DNA from: Pictodentalium vernedei
Lineage: Eukaryota; Mollusca; Scaphopoda; Dentaliida; Dentaliidae
Assembly: GCA_031216915.1 (NCBI GenBank)
Contig: CM062293.1
Coordinates: forward strand, 149,552,285-149,616,284
Length of the DNA stretch: 64,000 nt
Direction of reading: 5' to 3'
Positions 19,105 to 29,781 of this stretch are shown here, in pieces. Under the pieces are notes generated by a model. The model was not told the origin of the DNA. It did not search any database and worked only from the letters and a program-made list of their open reading frames with translations. The position numbers and the translations under genes were made by a program. Every line of letters starts with the position of its first letter. Position 1 is the stretch's first letter.

Positions 19105-19776
19105 TTGAAAGATGAATGTTACAGTAGCAGTTCTTATTATAGCATGAGTGGTGATGATTTAACAGATGGAGTTCATACAAAGATTGTTTCTGCAAGTGAT
19201 TCTCCCAGGCCACTTGAACAAACTTGCTCTCCGGTAACTACTTCCAGTAATAACACATCACAAGAAAATGAATCAATAAGGGAACTGGGTGAAACATTTG
19301 CCAGCTGGCATTATAAAGTTTTAAACTCACACAACCCTACATATCAAGGGGCATCACAGGATTCTGTGTATGGTGCCCAACATTTCTGGAATGATGCCAA
19401 ACTCACACTAAAATCTGTCACTCATGAACTTATAGAGGAGGGATATGAGGGAGCAGAACTTGTGGCACAAAGAATTTTAGCTCTTGTGAAAGAAGAGTTC
19501 TTAATGTTCAATCCTAACATTACAAATGATGGTGTCAAGACTCAGATAAATCCACATGGTCTTGTTGTGATCAGTGTGTGTGGAACACTACACAGAAGCA
19601 ATGATTGTCTTGGTATATTTGAACAGCTGTTTGGATTGATAAAAGATCCCATATATGACAACAACTATAAAATAAAATTCACAAAATTGAAATTAGTGAG
19701 CTCTCAGGTGACAAAGATGCCCCGTTTACAAGATTCAAATGCTGATAATTTCTTAGCAGTACCTTCCATGAAGTAA
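19105..19776 (+). CDS. C3orf38-like: Terminal exon of a C3orf38-like (DUF4518, NTF2-like) protein, 223 aa
   Basis: The acceptor (TGTGTTTTTCAG) ends at 19104 and the exon reads LKDECYSSSS... in phase 0 to TAA at 19774-19776. After ~55 Ser/Thr-rich residues, the conserved part begins (ELGETFASWHYKVLNSHNP) and continues with QHFWNDAKL, GAELVAQRILALVKEEFL, NPHGLVVISVCGTLHR and CLGIFEQLFGLIKDP. This matches, block for block, what I recall of vertebrate C3orf38: GEEF..WFFELLNSQNP, QHFWHDAKL, LLSLVKEEFLF, GIFEQIFGLI. The fold is thought to be NTF2-like; biochemical role is not established. No frameshift in this exon. It pairs with the exon at 2408. Exon 1 is not in the window. Confidence 0.88.
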   Translation: MKDECYSSSSYYSMSGDDLTDGVHTKIVSASDSPRPLEQTCSPVTTSSNNTSQENESIRELGETFASWHYKVLNSHNPTYQGASQDSVYGAQHFWNDAKLTLKSVTHELIEEGYEGAELVAQRILALVKEEFLMFNPNITNDGVKTQINPHGLVVISVCGTLHRSNDCLGIFEQLFGLIKDPIYDNNYKIKFTKLKLVSSQVTKMPRLQDSNADNFLAVPSMK

Positions 19777-19897
19777 TAGTTTAATTACTTGCAGGTCTGA
19801 TGAGAGGAATTTCAGGCCCAAGGATGAATTTCATTATGGGGCCCAGGCTCTTTGATTAACTCTAAACCTGCTGAGAATTTTCAAAACATTTTTCATA

Positions 19898-19939
19898 AAA
19901 TCTAGTCATGGCTGCTGTGAAGCAGCCATGACTAGATTT
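19898..19939. repeat. Perfect 19 bp hairpin with GTGA loop, 121 bases after the host stop codon
   Basis: Arms 19898-19916 (AAATCTAGTCATGGCTGCT) and 19921-19939 are exact reverse complements. Weak pairing may continue outward (TTTTTCAT / TTGAAAAA). It could lie in the 3' untranslated region of the C3orf38-like transcript. It may be the centre of a MITE, or just a hairpin. Confidence 0.8.
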
Positions 19940-20608
19940 CTTGAAAAATTCATCGAAATTTATATCAAGAAAGCATTGGTGAAAAAATCAGTTCAACTTA
20001 GAGGGGGTCAATTTAATTAAATGTGCCCATATTACACTTATTTCAATGGCTGGAGAAAACCTGTTCTGGCAGGAATATCCGCCAGCAGCATGCAAGAAGT
20101 TAAGGCCCTGCAAAGCTTCCAAGATTGATTCGATGTCTACATCATTGGCCTGATTTGGGATCAATGATGAATTAGCTTCCCGATTCATTTATTTTCAAAT
20201 CAGGTCACTCATATTTTTTCATGAAGGGATGATAACAAATGTCCTGTATCGGCTGAATCATGCTGCAGAAGTAAAAGAATAGTTGCTTGTTGCACATTTG
20301 GTCCTTTTGGCTTTTCAGCATGCCTGTCTGCCTCACAAGTTACATGTACTAGACCTAAAACAGTTAACCGATTAATCGATTAACCATGATCAATGTCTTG
20401 ATCGATCAAAAAAGTAATTGATCGATTAACTGTTGCTTTTAAACTATTGTATTATGTAGGTTAACAAAGGAACAAACTTGCTCCAAAACAGGCCCACGTT
20501 GTCACACTGACTGACATGAGTTATATGAGATAGAGTAAAGCATGCAAGTTTTGTGCTGACATACTTGTTCATGTGCATATATCAGTAGATGGAAATGGTC
20601 ATTCTTAA

Positions 20609-20853
20609 CCCTTTACCCAGTGTGGTTGAATGACTATACTTGCAAAATAAATTCTTAAATTATTAAATAAATTTCAATTTTTGACTCAAAAACATAGCTT
20701 ATGACACCTCATTGGGACGAGCTCAAGGAGCTTGTCATAATGAGAGGTCATAAGCTATATTTTTGAGACATAAATTGAAAACATAATAAAATTTGAATGG
20801 AGACTTTTGTATATAGCACTGGCCAGTTTTTTCCTGTTATGTTGGATAAAGAG
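20609..20853. mobile_element. TTAA-flanked MITE family 1, diverged copy
   Basis: TTAA at 20605-20608 and 20854-20857; ends CCCTTTACCCAG and GGATAAAGAG. The central imperfect palindrome (ATAGCTTATGACACCTCATTGGGACGAGCTC... and ...GAGAGGTCATAAGCTAT) matches the family core. Confidence 0.75.
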
Positions 20854-21003
20854 TTAATATGCTGTAAATCATCAACAGTACAACAATTATTCAGCTACTT
20901 ATTAGGGTAAGTGATTAATCGGTTAACTAAGTTAATCCATGTGATTAATTGATCAAGAAAACACTTTAACCATTTCAGCTCTGTTGATTATGCCAATCCC
21001 TCG

Positions 21004-21232
21004 ATAACACAGATTGCAGAGTTTCTGGTATATCTGTTTGATTCTCGGGGTCTCCAGCCTGTTACCATCAAGGGTTGCAGGTCTATGCTTTCAGAGACTT
21101 TTTCTTATGTGGGGGAAGCGTCGTATCGGCACTCATCCTTACCTCTCCAAGCTTGTTCGGCACTTTTCTTTGAAAAGGCCTCGGACTTTGCAGCTTACTC
21201 CACGATGGAATCTTTCGTGGGTGCTGCTTTGC

Positions 21233-21273
<41 letters not shown>

Positions 21274-21928
21274 CGTTCGAACCTTTATCCCAGGTGGATA
21301 TGCAATTTCTCACATACAAGACGGCTTTTCTGATGGCATTTGCTTCGGCCAGACGGGTTAGTGAGCTTCACGCCCTCTCGGTTGACCCGACCTTTTTTAG
21401 GAGTTCTCCCAACAGTGTTACTTTTACCACTGATTGCTCCTTTTTGGCTAAGAATCAGTTACCAGATACTACTCCTCCTCCTATCTGTATCAGGGCTCTT
21501 CCCTCTGTTGAGGGTACTCGCCCTTTGCTCTGTCCGGTCCGTGCTATTCGCATTTATCTTGATCGGACACGCTTCATACGGAAGGGCAGAAAACGTTTTT
21601 TTTTGTGTCTCTCATTCCGGGTCGACAGAAGATCTCTCCTCAATCCATTTCTCGATGGATTTGTCTTGCTATTCGTACGGCTTATAGTCGTTTAGCAGCT
21701 GGCGATTGTATTACCAATCGTATTTCTGCCCACGAGGTGCGGGCACTGTCTACCTCTTGGGCTTATTCTAACTCCGTCAAGTTGTCGGATGTTATGCAGG
21801 CAGCCTACTGGAGAAATGCTTCTACTTTCTCCACCTTTTATTTACGCCAGTTGCAGGAGCAGGCGGAGGACCTTTTTGCCTTGGGTCCTCTTTCTTCTGC
21901 TCAGGCTGTTGTCTGCCATAGCCATTAG
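21004..21928 (+). pseudogene. YR: Broken DIRS tyrosine recombinase
   Basis: Residue blocks match the recombinase at 15600-16467: IAEFLVYLFDSRGLQPVTIK, SKLVRHFSLKRPRTL, FLTYKTAFLMAFASARRVSE, HEVRALSTSWAYSNS and FYLRQLQEQAEDLFALGPLS. The catalytic Arg, His-x-x-Arg and Tyr are still present. The frame is broken at least three times, each at a homopolymer: a G-run near 21111-21115, a 39-base G tract (21235-21273) that replaces about six codons, and a T-run near 21597-21605. It is not functional as it stands. Confidence 0.85.
21235..21273. repeat. Poly-G tract of 39
   Basis: Uninterrupted G39 lies inside the recombinase remnant, replacing sequence that in the intact element encodes the KLKEKP region. 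It is one of several long G/C tracts in the window. Confidence 0.85.
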
Positions 21929-22630
21929 GCTTCTTGAAGGTCAGTTTCAGCCTTGTGCTGTTACTGCCCTTTTTTCTGTCTGTGTGTCACACAGGCTCAT
22001 ATGTCTCTTTTCATTGTCCTTTAGCAATGATTGCGACATTATGGTTGATAAGCCTCGGGACCTCTTCCTTCTGCTTCATGGTTCCAGTGCACTAGGGTTA
22101 TGTGGGGGTTGGTTATGCGATTCCCTCCAGCCTTTTGTCTATTCAGCCTGTAGTAAACAATTGTGAGTAGGTTGATAAGAAATCTAAATTTTATAGTAAA
22201 TTTCCTTTCTTATTATACCTACCACAATTGTTTACATGGAGGCCCTCCCGTCTTCTTTACGGGTAAAGAATCTTTCCTCCCCGCTGATCACATAACTCTA
22301 ACGTTTACGGATTCAAAAAGAAGGAGTCTTTAGAGACGGTATATGCGCACTGGCAACGGAAGTCGTGGAGTTGTACTTGGGAGAGAGCGTCCCGTACTGG
22401 GTCTGCGCCGGTTGCACTCGACCCAGTTTTGGCTTATTTTTATTGGTGCTTTTGCACCACTTTTCTTTCCCAACTTGCTTGGGAAAGACAAAAATAGAGA
22501 GTATTTTATCCGAGTTAGGGACTTCCACTGTAGTGCAAGCCTGTAGTAAACAATTGTGGTAGGTATAATAAGAAAGGAAATTTACTATAAAATTTAGATT
22601 TTCACAATGTAATAAAAATCATTATCAGCA

Positions 22631-22686
22631 AAATTTTAATTAATGAAGCACTGGGTAGTAACTGGTGCGTCATTGATTAAATTTTT
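22631..22686. repeat. Diverged copy of the 5511-5565 palindrome
   Basis: AAATTTTAATTAATGAAGCA is followed by C-T-GGGTAGTAACTGGTGCGTCATTGATTAAATTT-type sequence; arms now differ at several positions. It lies just after the DIRS copy 2 right end. Confidence 0.7.
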
Positions 22687-22689
22687 AGT

Positions 22690-23599
22690 GATGAGCCGAT
22701 AAGATAAATGACCCATCATCTGAATGCTAATGTTTTGGATACGAAATCGGCTGATTGTTGATGCCGATGTCTGATGGTCCGTATTTTGTGTGCAATTGGT
22801 GGTAATCTCCAGGCAATGCACTGTGTAAAACCCCATGGGCCCATTCCCGACAATGGTTTAAGTGGTGTTTGTTATCAGTGTTGAGGGCTTTAATTAATGA
22901 TTTAATTATTGATGAGGAGCTCATTTATTTTACAAATGGCTAATGTGCGCTGCCATCTTGCATACATAATTTTTGATAAACTCGAATTGCGACAGAATAA
23001 AATGAAACAAAATTTGACATTTGCTGTCTGCGACCTCTTTCAAACTAGTGAATGGATTTCAATGAAACCTTCAAACATTCTTTTACATACAGTGAAAATG
23101 TGTACCTTCTATTTTGTTTTCAGATATTTTCATTTTTACAGTTTCACATATTGAAAAATGGGCTTTGTCAATTCAAGCTTCAGGGTGGAGGTGTGGGGTG
23201 GGGGGGGGGGGAGGGATGTCAGTGTTTGTGCTCTCTACATTAAACACACTTTTACTTTTGTAAAATGTTTCTTGGTGGGAGTGGGTGGTATCATTTAGTG
23301 AGCAGTGCTCACAGTTTTTCTAGTTTGAAATATTGTCATGAAAAGTGTATATATTTTTTATTTAATTATATCTTTAATGATTTAAGTACAGAAATTAAGA
23401 TTTTATTTGTGTTTGACATTATGTTTTAGCTTTTGAATACGATAACAATAAAAAATGGATATTATTGGTAAAAGAGGAAATTTTCCAATTTGCCAAACAG
23501 TTGACGGAGCGAACTGTTAATATGGGTTCAATATCGAGTATGAGACCCATTACTGTTAATTACAGCTTGACAACACCTTCTCATGCTCCCAATCAGGTT
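22690..23599. other. Non-coding stretch, repeats only
   Basis: No gene seen. It contains a G-rich run near 23190-23215 (GGTGGGGGGGGGGGGAGG). Toward 23480-23600 the sequence grades into the 3' part of the Tc1-like element on the - strand. Confidence 0.4.
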
Positions 23600-24480
23600 T
23601 CTGGTGGTCCTTTGTGGGATGTTGTTCCATTCTTGGACCAACATGACACGGAGCTCCCAGACACTTGTTGGCTGGACTGGATGGGCTGAAATTGCAAGCT
23701 GCAACTCATTCTAGACATGTTCGATTGGATTGAGGTCAGGGGATCTTGCTGGCCAGTCCATATGCTCAATCCCCTCCCTTTGTCGGTACTCCCCGACAGC
23801 ATGGGCAACATGAGGACGGGCATTATCGTTCATCAGAATGAATCTATCACCCACTGCACCAGCATACAATCTGACATGGACATCCAGGATCTCATGAGTA
23901 TATCGCTGTGCAGTCAATATACCACGTTCAAGGACAGGGAGCTCTGTAGGTCCACCCCTTCTGATGCCGCCCCAGACCATGATTAACCCTCCACCAAATC
24001 GGTCATGCTCAGCAATGTTGGCTGCATGGAATCGCTCTCCTGGTCTTCTCCATACCATAGAACGCCTATCTATGTGGTCTAGGCAGCACCTTGACTCATC
24101 TTTAAAAAGGACAGGTCGTCAATCTTCTCTGGTCCATCCAATGTGGTCCATGGCCCATTCATATCGTGCCTGGCGGTGGTTGTGGGACAGCGGAATGTGA
24201 ATAGGTGCATTCTGAAGGTCACTGCAAAGCTGGGTTGCTGTGGCAAAGCAGTTCCTACGGGCCTGAATGATCAAAAACCGGTCTTCAGCTGCAGAAATGG
24301 CCCTGTCTCTGCCACCACCATGCCGTCTTACTGGTGTGCCATGCTGCTGAATTCTTGCTCAGGCTCTGGTGATCACAGTATGGTGCACACCAAGGGCTTC
24401 ACCACAACCTGACGATGGGTAGCCCCTTGCTCCACCATCCCTACAGCCCACCACATTTCTGCTTCAGACAAATGTCTTCT
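23600..24480 (-). pseudogene. Tc1-like DDE transposase, inactivated
   Basis: Read on the - strand, it shows an N-terminal helix-turn-helix region with VRRHGGGRDRAIS-like sequence. The catalytic blocks follow: LFKDESR (first Asp), then LMNDNARPH (second Asp) and DLNPIEHV (Glu), with 34 residues between second Asp and Glu, the DD34E spacing of Tc1 elements. The best open piece is 23711-24058. In-frame stops interrupt it at three places where Tc1 relatives have Trp: EHV-stop at 23711-23713, RED-stop near 24120 and RA-stop near 24357. The protein is dead. Terminal inverted repeats were not located. Confidence 0.85.
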
Positions 24481-24798
24481 TACATTTGCATTTGCTATAT
24501 TCAATCATTAAATCACAAGGGTTTGTGTTGAAATGAAGATTGAATACCCTACACATGTCATGTACATGTAGACAGTACACAAAAACATAAAAATCAAGGG
24601 GTACATGCTTTCCATGACTGTCACGAAAAGTCTGCCTATCAAGAGAGCTAATGAAAACACTGGGGATCATCTCACCATCTTAAACACCAATAAATAAATT
24701 AAAAAAATGTAATTAACCCTTCACCTTATATAATGTGGGGGTAATGGCCATATCCAGCCATTGCCATTCATGAATTGAAAAATTTATTAACAATCTTT

Positions 24799-26394
24799 AG
24801 CTCACCTGACATTCAGTCAGGAGAGCTATATTGATCACTCACCGTCCATCGTCCGTGAACATGGTGTTTGCAACTTCTCCTTCCAAACCACTGAACCAAT
24901 TTAATTGATATTTGAGATAATAGTTTGTTATGACATCGCAATTTGATTTTGTTCAAATCAAGTTGCCTCGCCCCTTGGTAGGGCCACACCCAAAAAGTGT
25001 GCTGAAATCTTAAAAAATCTTCTTCTCATGAACCAGCAGTAGCAGAGACTTGACATTTGGTGTGCAGCTTCCTTTTGAGGTGTAGACTCAGATTTGTTCA
25101 AGAGAAGTTTGTGGGGCTATATTTGCCGTCGTTATGGGAGTGGCAAGAATATTTGCCCCTCCCAAAATTTCTATTTTCCAAACCGAGAGGCAGATTTGGA
25201 CCAGATGTGATATGAGGGCTTATTGGGTGATAAGTACTTAATTTATGCCAAATAAATTTTTCCTTTTGCACCATGGGAACTGGGAACCACAGGAGGTAAA
25301 AATAGAAAAAAATTAAAACGCCCATATCTCCAAAACTACACGGCACTGAGAATTCTTATTTGGTGTGAAGCTTCCTTAGGACCAACAGAATGGAATGATA
25401 AAAAAAAATTGCTATCGGTTTTATCATGGGGTACTTTTCTGGGACTTTGAAAAAGTGCTGAGTCAGCATTTTTTTAACACTGTGGGTAATGGGAAAAACA
25501 TATAAGACTACTTTTCTCCCAAACCACTGCTCCAAAAGCTTTCAAATTTCACATATGACATTTTTGGAAGATTGTTTCACATGTTTATTGAAATCAATTC
25601 CCTGGGTCCATATTTGAGCTCTCTATGGGAGCCCAAATGAATATTCTTTAAAAATCTTCTTCTTCAGATCTACCAATAGGAATCTTTTGGTATGCAGCAT
25701 TCTTTGGGGGGGGGGGGGGGGGGGGGGGGGGGGTTCAAGTTTGTTCAAGCCAAGTCCCTGGGTTCATATTTAGGCTGAAAATTTGGGGTCCCATTCCGGA
25801 CTTAGAAATTTTGGACCAAAATCCGGAAATTTTTTGTTTTTGTTTTTTCTGCGTTTCGGTCAATTTTAAGACAAAAAAAATTTATTTATTTTTTCACTGA
25901 AAATTTGGGGGCCGGGTGGGACTTTAAAAATTTTGGACCAAAATCCGGAAATTAGTTTTTTATGCATTTTGGTAAATTTTAAGACAAATTTTTTTTTTTT
26001 TTTACACTGAAAATTTGGGGGTTGGGTGGGACTTGGAAAATTTTGGACCAAAATCCAGAAATTAGTTTTTTGTTTTTTTATGCGTTTTGGTCAATTTTAA
26101 GAAGAAAAAAAAATTTTAGGCTCAAAATATTTTGTATGGGACTTCGAAAATTTCCGAACAAAAATAAAAAAAATCTGTTTTTTATGCGTTTATCTGAATT
26201 CTGGGACGTAAAAGTGCAGGAACTGAAAATAGAAGGAAAATCCTGTGAATTGTGTGGGCACAACTGCTTCATCTAGTTGGTATATGCTTTTCTTAGGAGG
26301 GGCGTATGCCACTTATTCAAGTCAAGTCCCTGGTTTGATATTTAGACTACCATGTCAGGTGGGTGCCCTCAGGCCCCCTGGGGCCTCTTGTTTG
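24799..26394 (+). mobile_element. Pearl-like / Helentron-type repeat P4
   Basis: It starts TTTAGCTCACCTGAC-ATTCA-GTCAGGAGAGCT (palindrome) and ends CAGGTGGGTGCCCTC, AGGCCCCCTGGGGCCT, CTTGTTTG. The internal units are those of P1-P3. A different tandem stretch at 25780-26170 repeats about every 120 bases (AAATTTTGGACCAAAATCCGGAAATT). A G28 tract (25706-25733) replaces a short G-run of the unit. Confidence 0.7.
25785..26180. repeat. Tandem units of about 120 bp inside P4
   Basis: 'TTGGACCAAAATCC.GAAATT' recurs near 25812, 25934 and 26043. Each is followed by T-rich 'TTTTATGCGTTTTGGTCAATTTTAAGA'. A fourth, diverged unit is near 26150. Confidence 0.7.
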
Positions 26395-26432
26395 TTTTAT
26401 TTTCTATTTTTGCCTCTAAAACATAGTCCTTA

Positions 26433-26517
26433 ACCCTTTCATGGAACAAACTCATTCCATTGAGGCATCATAAGCACTATTATTTTGCTAGTGCTTCAAG
26501 GTGTTTTAGGTAAAGGG
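26433..26517. mobile_element. Very short TTAA-flanked MITE, 85 bp
   Basis: TTAA at 26429-26432 and 26518-26521. Ends are CCCTTTCATGG and TTTTAGGTAAAGGG. It looks like an internally deleted family 1 relative and sits about 35 bases after the end of P4. Confidence 0.6.
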
Positions 26518-26749
26518 TTAATGGAAGTGGATTATTGCAGCTTTATCTTATTTTGCGCAATAATACTCTCAGAACTTCAGACTTAACCCTTCAGACTTTG
26601 CAGGGAAGTGTATTGACTTTAGGATCCAAGTTAGGATTACATATACAGTGTTTTCACTCTTATGTCAAGTAAGTTGCATATTCTTATAAAATAACCAGCC
26701 AACACTAAGTATAGGGGAGAGAATATGCATGCCTGATATTCTTTTTCTC

Positions 26750-27315
26750 TGTGGAACCTGGAAAATGAAGCAGTGCTTATTTACTGTGGTAAACAAGCTC
26801 TGTTTTACTGGTAAAATAGGACCCAGTCACCATTGCTTGGGGTGAAAGTCTTCTAAAATTGGCAACTCTCGTATGAACGATTGGCTGGACTTGACTTTAT
26901 CTCCATGTTGTGGTCACAATTAGCCATTCTGCAGAAATATGTGATCTTAAATTTAACTGCCACAAATACAATTTATTCTATTATATCTTGTTTGACAGAG
27001 CTCCTGAAGCTCTGTCAAACAAGTTATTATAGATTGCATGCCTCCTTTATTGGATGTAAGAAGGCCAAATATTTCCCAAAACAGAGGGAATTCCGTTGTC
27101 GTCAGAGTAAGTTTTTGCTAGATCGCATCCCTGCGAAGTGAAGCTGTGCTTATTTACTGTTGTAAACAAGCTTTGTTTTACTGGTAAAATAAGACCTGGT
27201 CACCAATGCCTGGGGTGGAAGTCCTTTAAAATGGGCAACATGGGTATAAACGTTTGGCTGCCACAGGACTTAACTTTGTATCCATGAAATATGTGGCCAC
27301 CAATAAATAAATAAT
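26750..27315 (+). mobile_element. Two SINE-like units around a MITE palindrome fragment
   Basis: A repeat reading GAAGCAGTGCTTATTTACTG, GTAAACAAGCTCTGTTTTACTGG, then GGGTGAAAGTC and CAGAAATATGTGA..TTAAA occurs at about 26755-26960 and again at 27128-27312. Between them (26985-27060) is the TTATATCTTGTTTGACAGAGC / GCTCTGTCAAACAAG palindrome with pogo-type MITE flank. The tail CACCAATAAATAAATA is the one used by the tRNA-derived SINE at 32212. Other copies: 28140-28351, 31540-31732, 32600-32815. Confidence 0.6.
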
Positions 27316-28135
27316 TCAAGTCTTAATTACGGCCACGATAAGCAAGGTTCTCTTGATTTGATTTTGCTTTATTGCTTGCAATGCATAATCAGCTTGTTTA
27401 CAAACCATTATATATAAAAGGGGTTTATTCTCGCATATAATATGTTTGGAAAATGTGTTTTTAACAAAATTACTACATGTACCGAAGTTTACGGGTGTAA
27501 CTTGTACCAGTTTCCTTCGAGAACTTGCCAAAAATGTAAGATTCACAACACCGCCGATCAAAATAAGAGACAAATCACGTGACCAAATAGTCTTTCTGTA
27601 TACACTTTTTAGTGTGTTTGAAAGACATTTTTCACAATATGAAAAATGAAAAAAATTGAATTTTCTTTCACTAATTCGAAAGAAGATGGGTTTATATGAC
27701 ATATAGATAAAAATATCTGGTCAACACCTTAGCATTAAGGGGATATTTGAATAATTGATTTCTGTATACACCATATTCCGGACTCGGACTCGGCCTTGTT
27801 TTCCACTCTTTAGTGACAGCCAAGTCCAGTCTGAGAACAGATTTTTAACTTTTGTAGACCAGATACAGGTAATGGGACCAAGTGGCTCTGAAGCCTTTCT
27901 CAGCTTATATGAATAGCTTGCATTCAGTGAATTTATTAACCCTTTACTCAGAAATTGCCATTCAAATTCGACTTTTTAAATTATTGCTCTCAAAACTTTG
28001 CTTAAGACCCTCATTGGAACAGGCAGGTAAGAGCTCATTCTAGTGAGAGGTCATATATGTTATGTTTTAAGGCAAAAAACGAAAATTTTCAGATGTTTGA
28101 GAAATCTTTTTGAAAATGTCGACTGCTGTCTATCT
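27316..28135. other. Non-coding, includes an old TTAA MITE fragment
   Basis: I see no recognisable gene. At 27939-28080 is a degraded family 1 MITE (TTAACCCTTTACTC, then GACCCTCATTGGAAC...AGAGGTCATATATG). An open frame on the - strand at 27316-27702 has no recognisable domain. Confidence 0.45.
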
Positions 28136-28139
28136 CTCC

Positions 28140-28351
28140 CCGTGGGAACACCAGGAACTGGAGCAGTGCTTGTTTACTGAGGTAAACAAGTTCTGTTTTC
28201 CAGGTAAGATAGGACCCAAAACCAATGCCTGGAGTGGAAGTCCTCCGAAGTGGGCAGCACAGGTATAAATGATCGTCTAAACTTAATTTCGTGGTCATGA
28301 TTAGCCATTGTGCAGAAATATGTGACCTTAAACACCAATAAATAATAATAA
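28140..28351 (+). mobile_element. SINE-like repeat with AATAAATA tail
   Basis: It matches the unit at 27128-27312: GAGCAGTGCTTGTTTACTG, GGTAAACAAGTTCTGTTTTCC, GCCTGGAGTGGAAGTCC, AGCCATTGTGCAGAAATATG, ACCTTAAACACCAATAAATAATAA. Confidence 0.65.
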
Positions 28352-28750
28352 TAAACTTAATTTCATTCATATGATGCAGTCATGAGATAGCCAGTGATGC
28401 TGAAAGTGACCTTAAACACCAATAAATAAATACTGCTATCTGTGTTGGTTACGGTGGAAGGCAAACCTGACACCAAATTGTTGAGTAATAAACTGAATTA
28501 TTTCCAAATGAAACAAAATACTATGTTTTGATTGGCTGAGAGATACGGTGTAACTTGCAATCCACCGGAGCTTTTTTTACGCTGTGGTTAACCATGGTGT
28601 AAAAACAAGAATACACAATAGCAGGCTATATAGCTAAAAAAAAGTACCCATTTTTAATTGTTAATTCATACCTTCAGCTCGGTTATGTTAGAACAAAAAT
28701 AAAAATACAAGAAATTTAATATATATGTGCAATAAAATATTACAAATATA

Positions 28751-28793
28751 GATATCATTGGAACTGGCTCATTGAGCCAGTTCCAATGACATC
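28751..28793. repeat. 20 bp-arm hairpin, ATT loop
   Basis: Arms 28751-28770 and 28774-28793 pair with one mismatch (TCATTGGAACTGGCTC / GAGCCAGTTCCAATGA). One arm of the same palindrome survives at about 18162-18180. Confidence 0.8.
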
Positions 28794-28911
28794 TTTATTT
28801 GTCTGGTTTTATTTAGAAACTTAAAAAGTACAAATTTTCTGTTACTTTCTTCACACAATTTAGGTTAAAATATTAGGTACACCAAAATTCTTGGAAATAA
28901 ATCCTTTATCC

Positions 28912-29015
28912 TTATGTTTTCCAGGGTGTATGGGAATTTACACTGGTCTGGGAACTCGTACACCCTTTGGCTTCGCCTCAGGGTGTATGAGTTCCCATAC
29001 ACACTGGAAAACACA
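28912..29015. repeat. Nested inverted repeat, about 104 bp
   Basis: Outer arms TGTTTTCCAGGGTGTATGGGAA (28915-28936) and TTCCCATACACACTGGAAAACA (28992-29013) are nearly complementary. Inner arms GGAACTCGTACACCCT and AGGGTGTATGAGTTCC close on TTGGCTTCGCCTC. Confidence 0.7.
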
Positions 29016-29104
29016 TGGATAACTAATAATATCACCTGACTGAATTCGTAAGAAAAATGATTATATGAACACTTATATAAACCTGTTAATTTAATACCTG
29101 CATT

Positions 29105-29360
29105 GCCATTGACAAGTATTCAGTTATTAATAATGGGAGTATTCAATTGAAACAGGGATTTTACCACTTTTCTGTATTCTGGAGATAAACTGAATATTAT
29201 TTACTCCTGTATATTGTGTTTGATAGACCTGTTAAACAAGATTTAATAGATTAAATACCTGTGTTGAATTTACTGAGGCAAAATAGGTCTCTTGACCAGA
29301 GGAATTTGGTGGTTGTTAAGGTAATTTCTTCATATATTACAAGATTTTTTATTCAATTAT
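29105..29360. repeat. Degraded pogo-type MITE fragment
   Basis: It retains TATTCAATTGAAACAGGGATTTTACCACTTTTC, TGTTTGATAGACCTGTTAAACAAGA (decayed palindrome) and TTACAAGATTTTTTATTCAATTA in the order of 4720-4985. It has no definable ends. Confidence 0.6.
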
Positions 29361-29570
29361 GTCAGAGCTTGGTGGTACATATGCAAAGTACATATATAGA
29401 ACACCGAATTGAGTGACAGATACGGTCGTATAACTAATGCAGCTCCCTGGCAATTCTGAGTTACTAATTTGTACCTCCAGCTACAGCAACATGTTGTCCA
29501 ATAGGCCGTGTTAGGAAAGTGGCAGTGCCTTGTGGTTCCAAACAGTAGTGAATATTGATGGATTTATTAA

Positions 29571-29777
29571 ATCTCTGCAGTCTGATGTCAAAATGGCCAA
29601 GTTTTCAGCAGCAAATATTACCCATAATGCAGTTTGATATTTCACCAAATATACCTTGTTTGACAGAGCTCAGTGAGCTCTGTCAAACAAGATATAATTG
29701 ATTCTGTTCATGGCTAAACAAGAGAAAAAAACAGAGTGACTGGAGAAAATTCTGAAGCACTGCCAGAGTGCTAGGGG
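29571..29777. mobile_element. TTAA-flanked MITE family 2
   Basis: TTAA at 29567-29570 and 29778-29781. It is colinear with 17485-17690: TCTGATGTCAAAAT, TTTTCAGCAGCAAAT, CC(C)ATAATGCAG, then the palindrome TTGTTTGACAGAGCTC-AGT-GAGCTCTGTCAAACAA and CAGAGTGCTAGGGG. Confidence 0.8.
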
Positions 29778-29781
29778 TTAA

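Larger units (their letters stand above)
20980..22597 (+). mobile_element. 5'-truncated DIRS-like element (copy 2)
   Basis: It contains the recombinase remnant (21004-21928), then the CCCTCCAGCC...CTATTCAGC block (22122-22147). The internal complementary region (about 22147-22240) includes CCTGTAGTAAACAATTGTG and CTAAATTTTATAGTAAATTTCC. The right terminal repeat (22535-22597) is complementary to it. Gag, RT and the left terminus are missing. It is a different lineage from the 10329 element: the terminal sequences are unrelated, but the CCCTCCAGCC and CCTCCCCGCTGA blocks are conserved. Confidence 0.8.

Noticed and set aside
19898-19939. MicroRNA precursor call for the 19 bp hairpin
   Set aside because: The stem is too short and too perfect for a typical animal precursor, with no arm asymmetry to support processing; kept only as a hairpin.
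21083-21361. ORFs with long Gly or Pro runs
   Set aside because: They are the translated poly-G tract inside the broken recombinase.
27316-27702. 128-codon ORF on the - strand
   Set aside because: Composition resembles translated non-coding AT-rich sequence; no motif.
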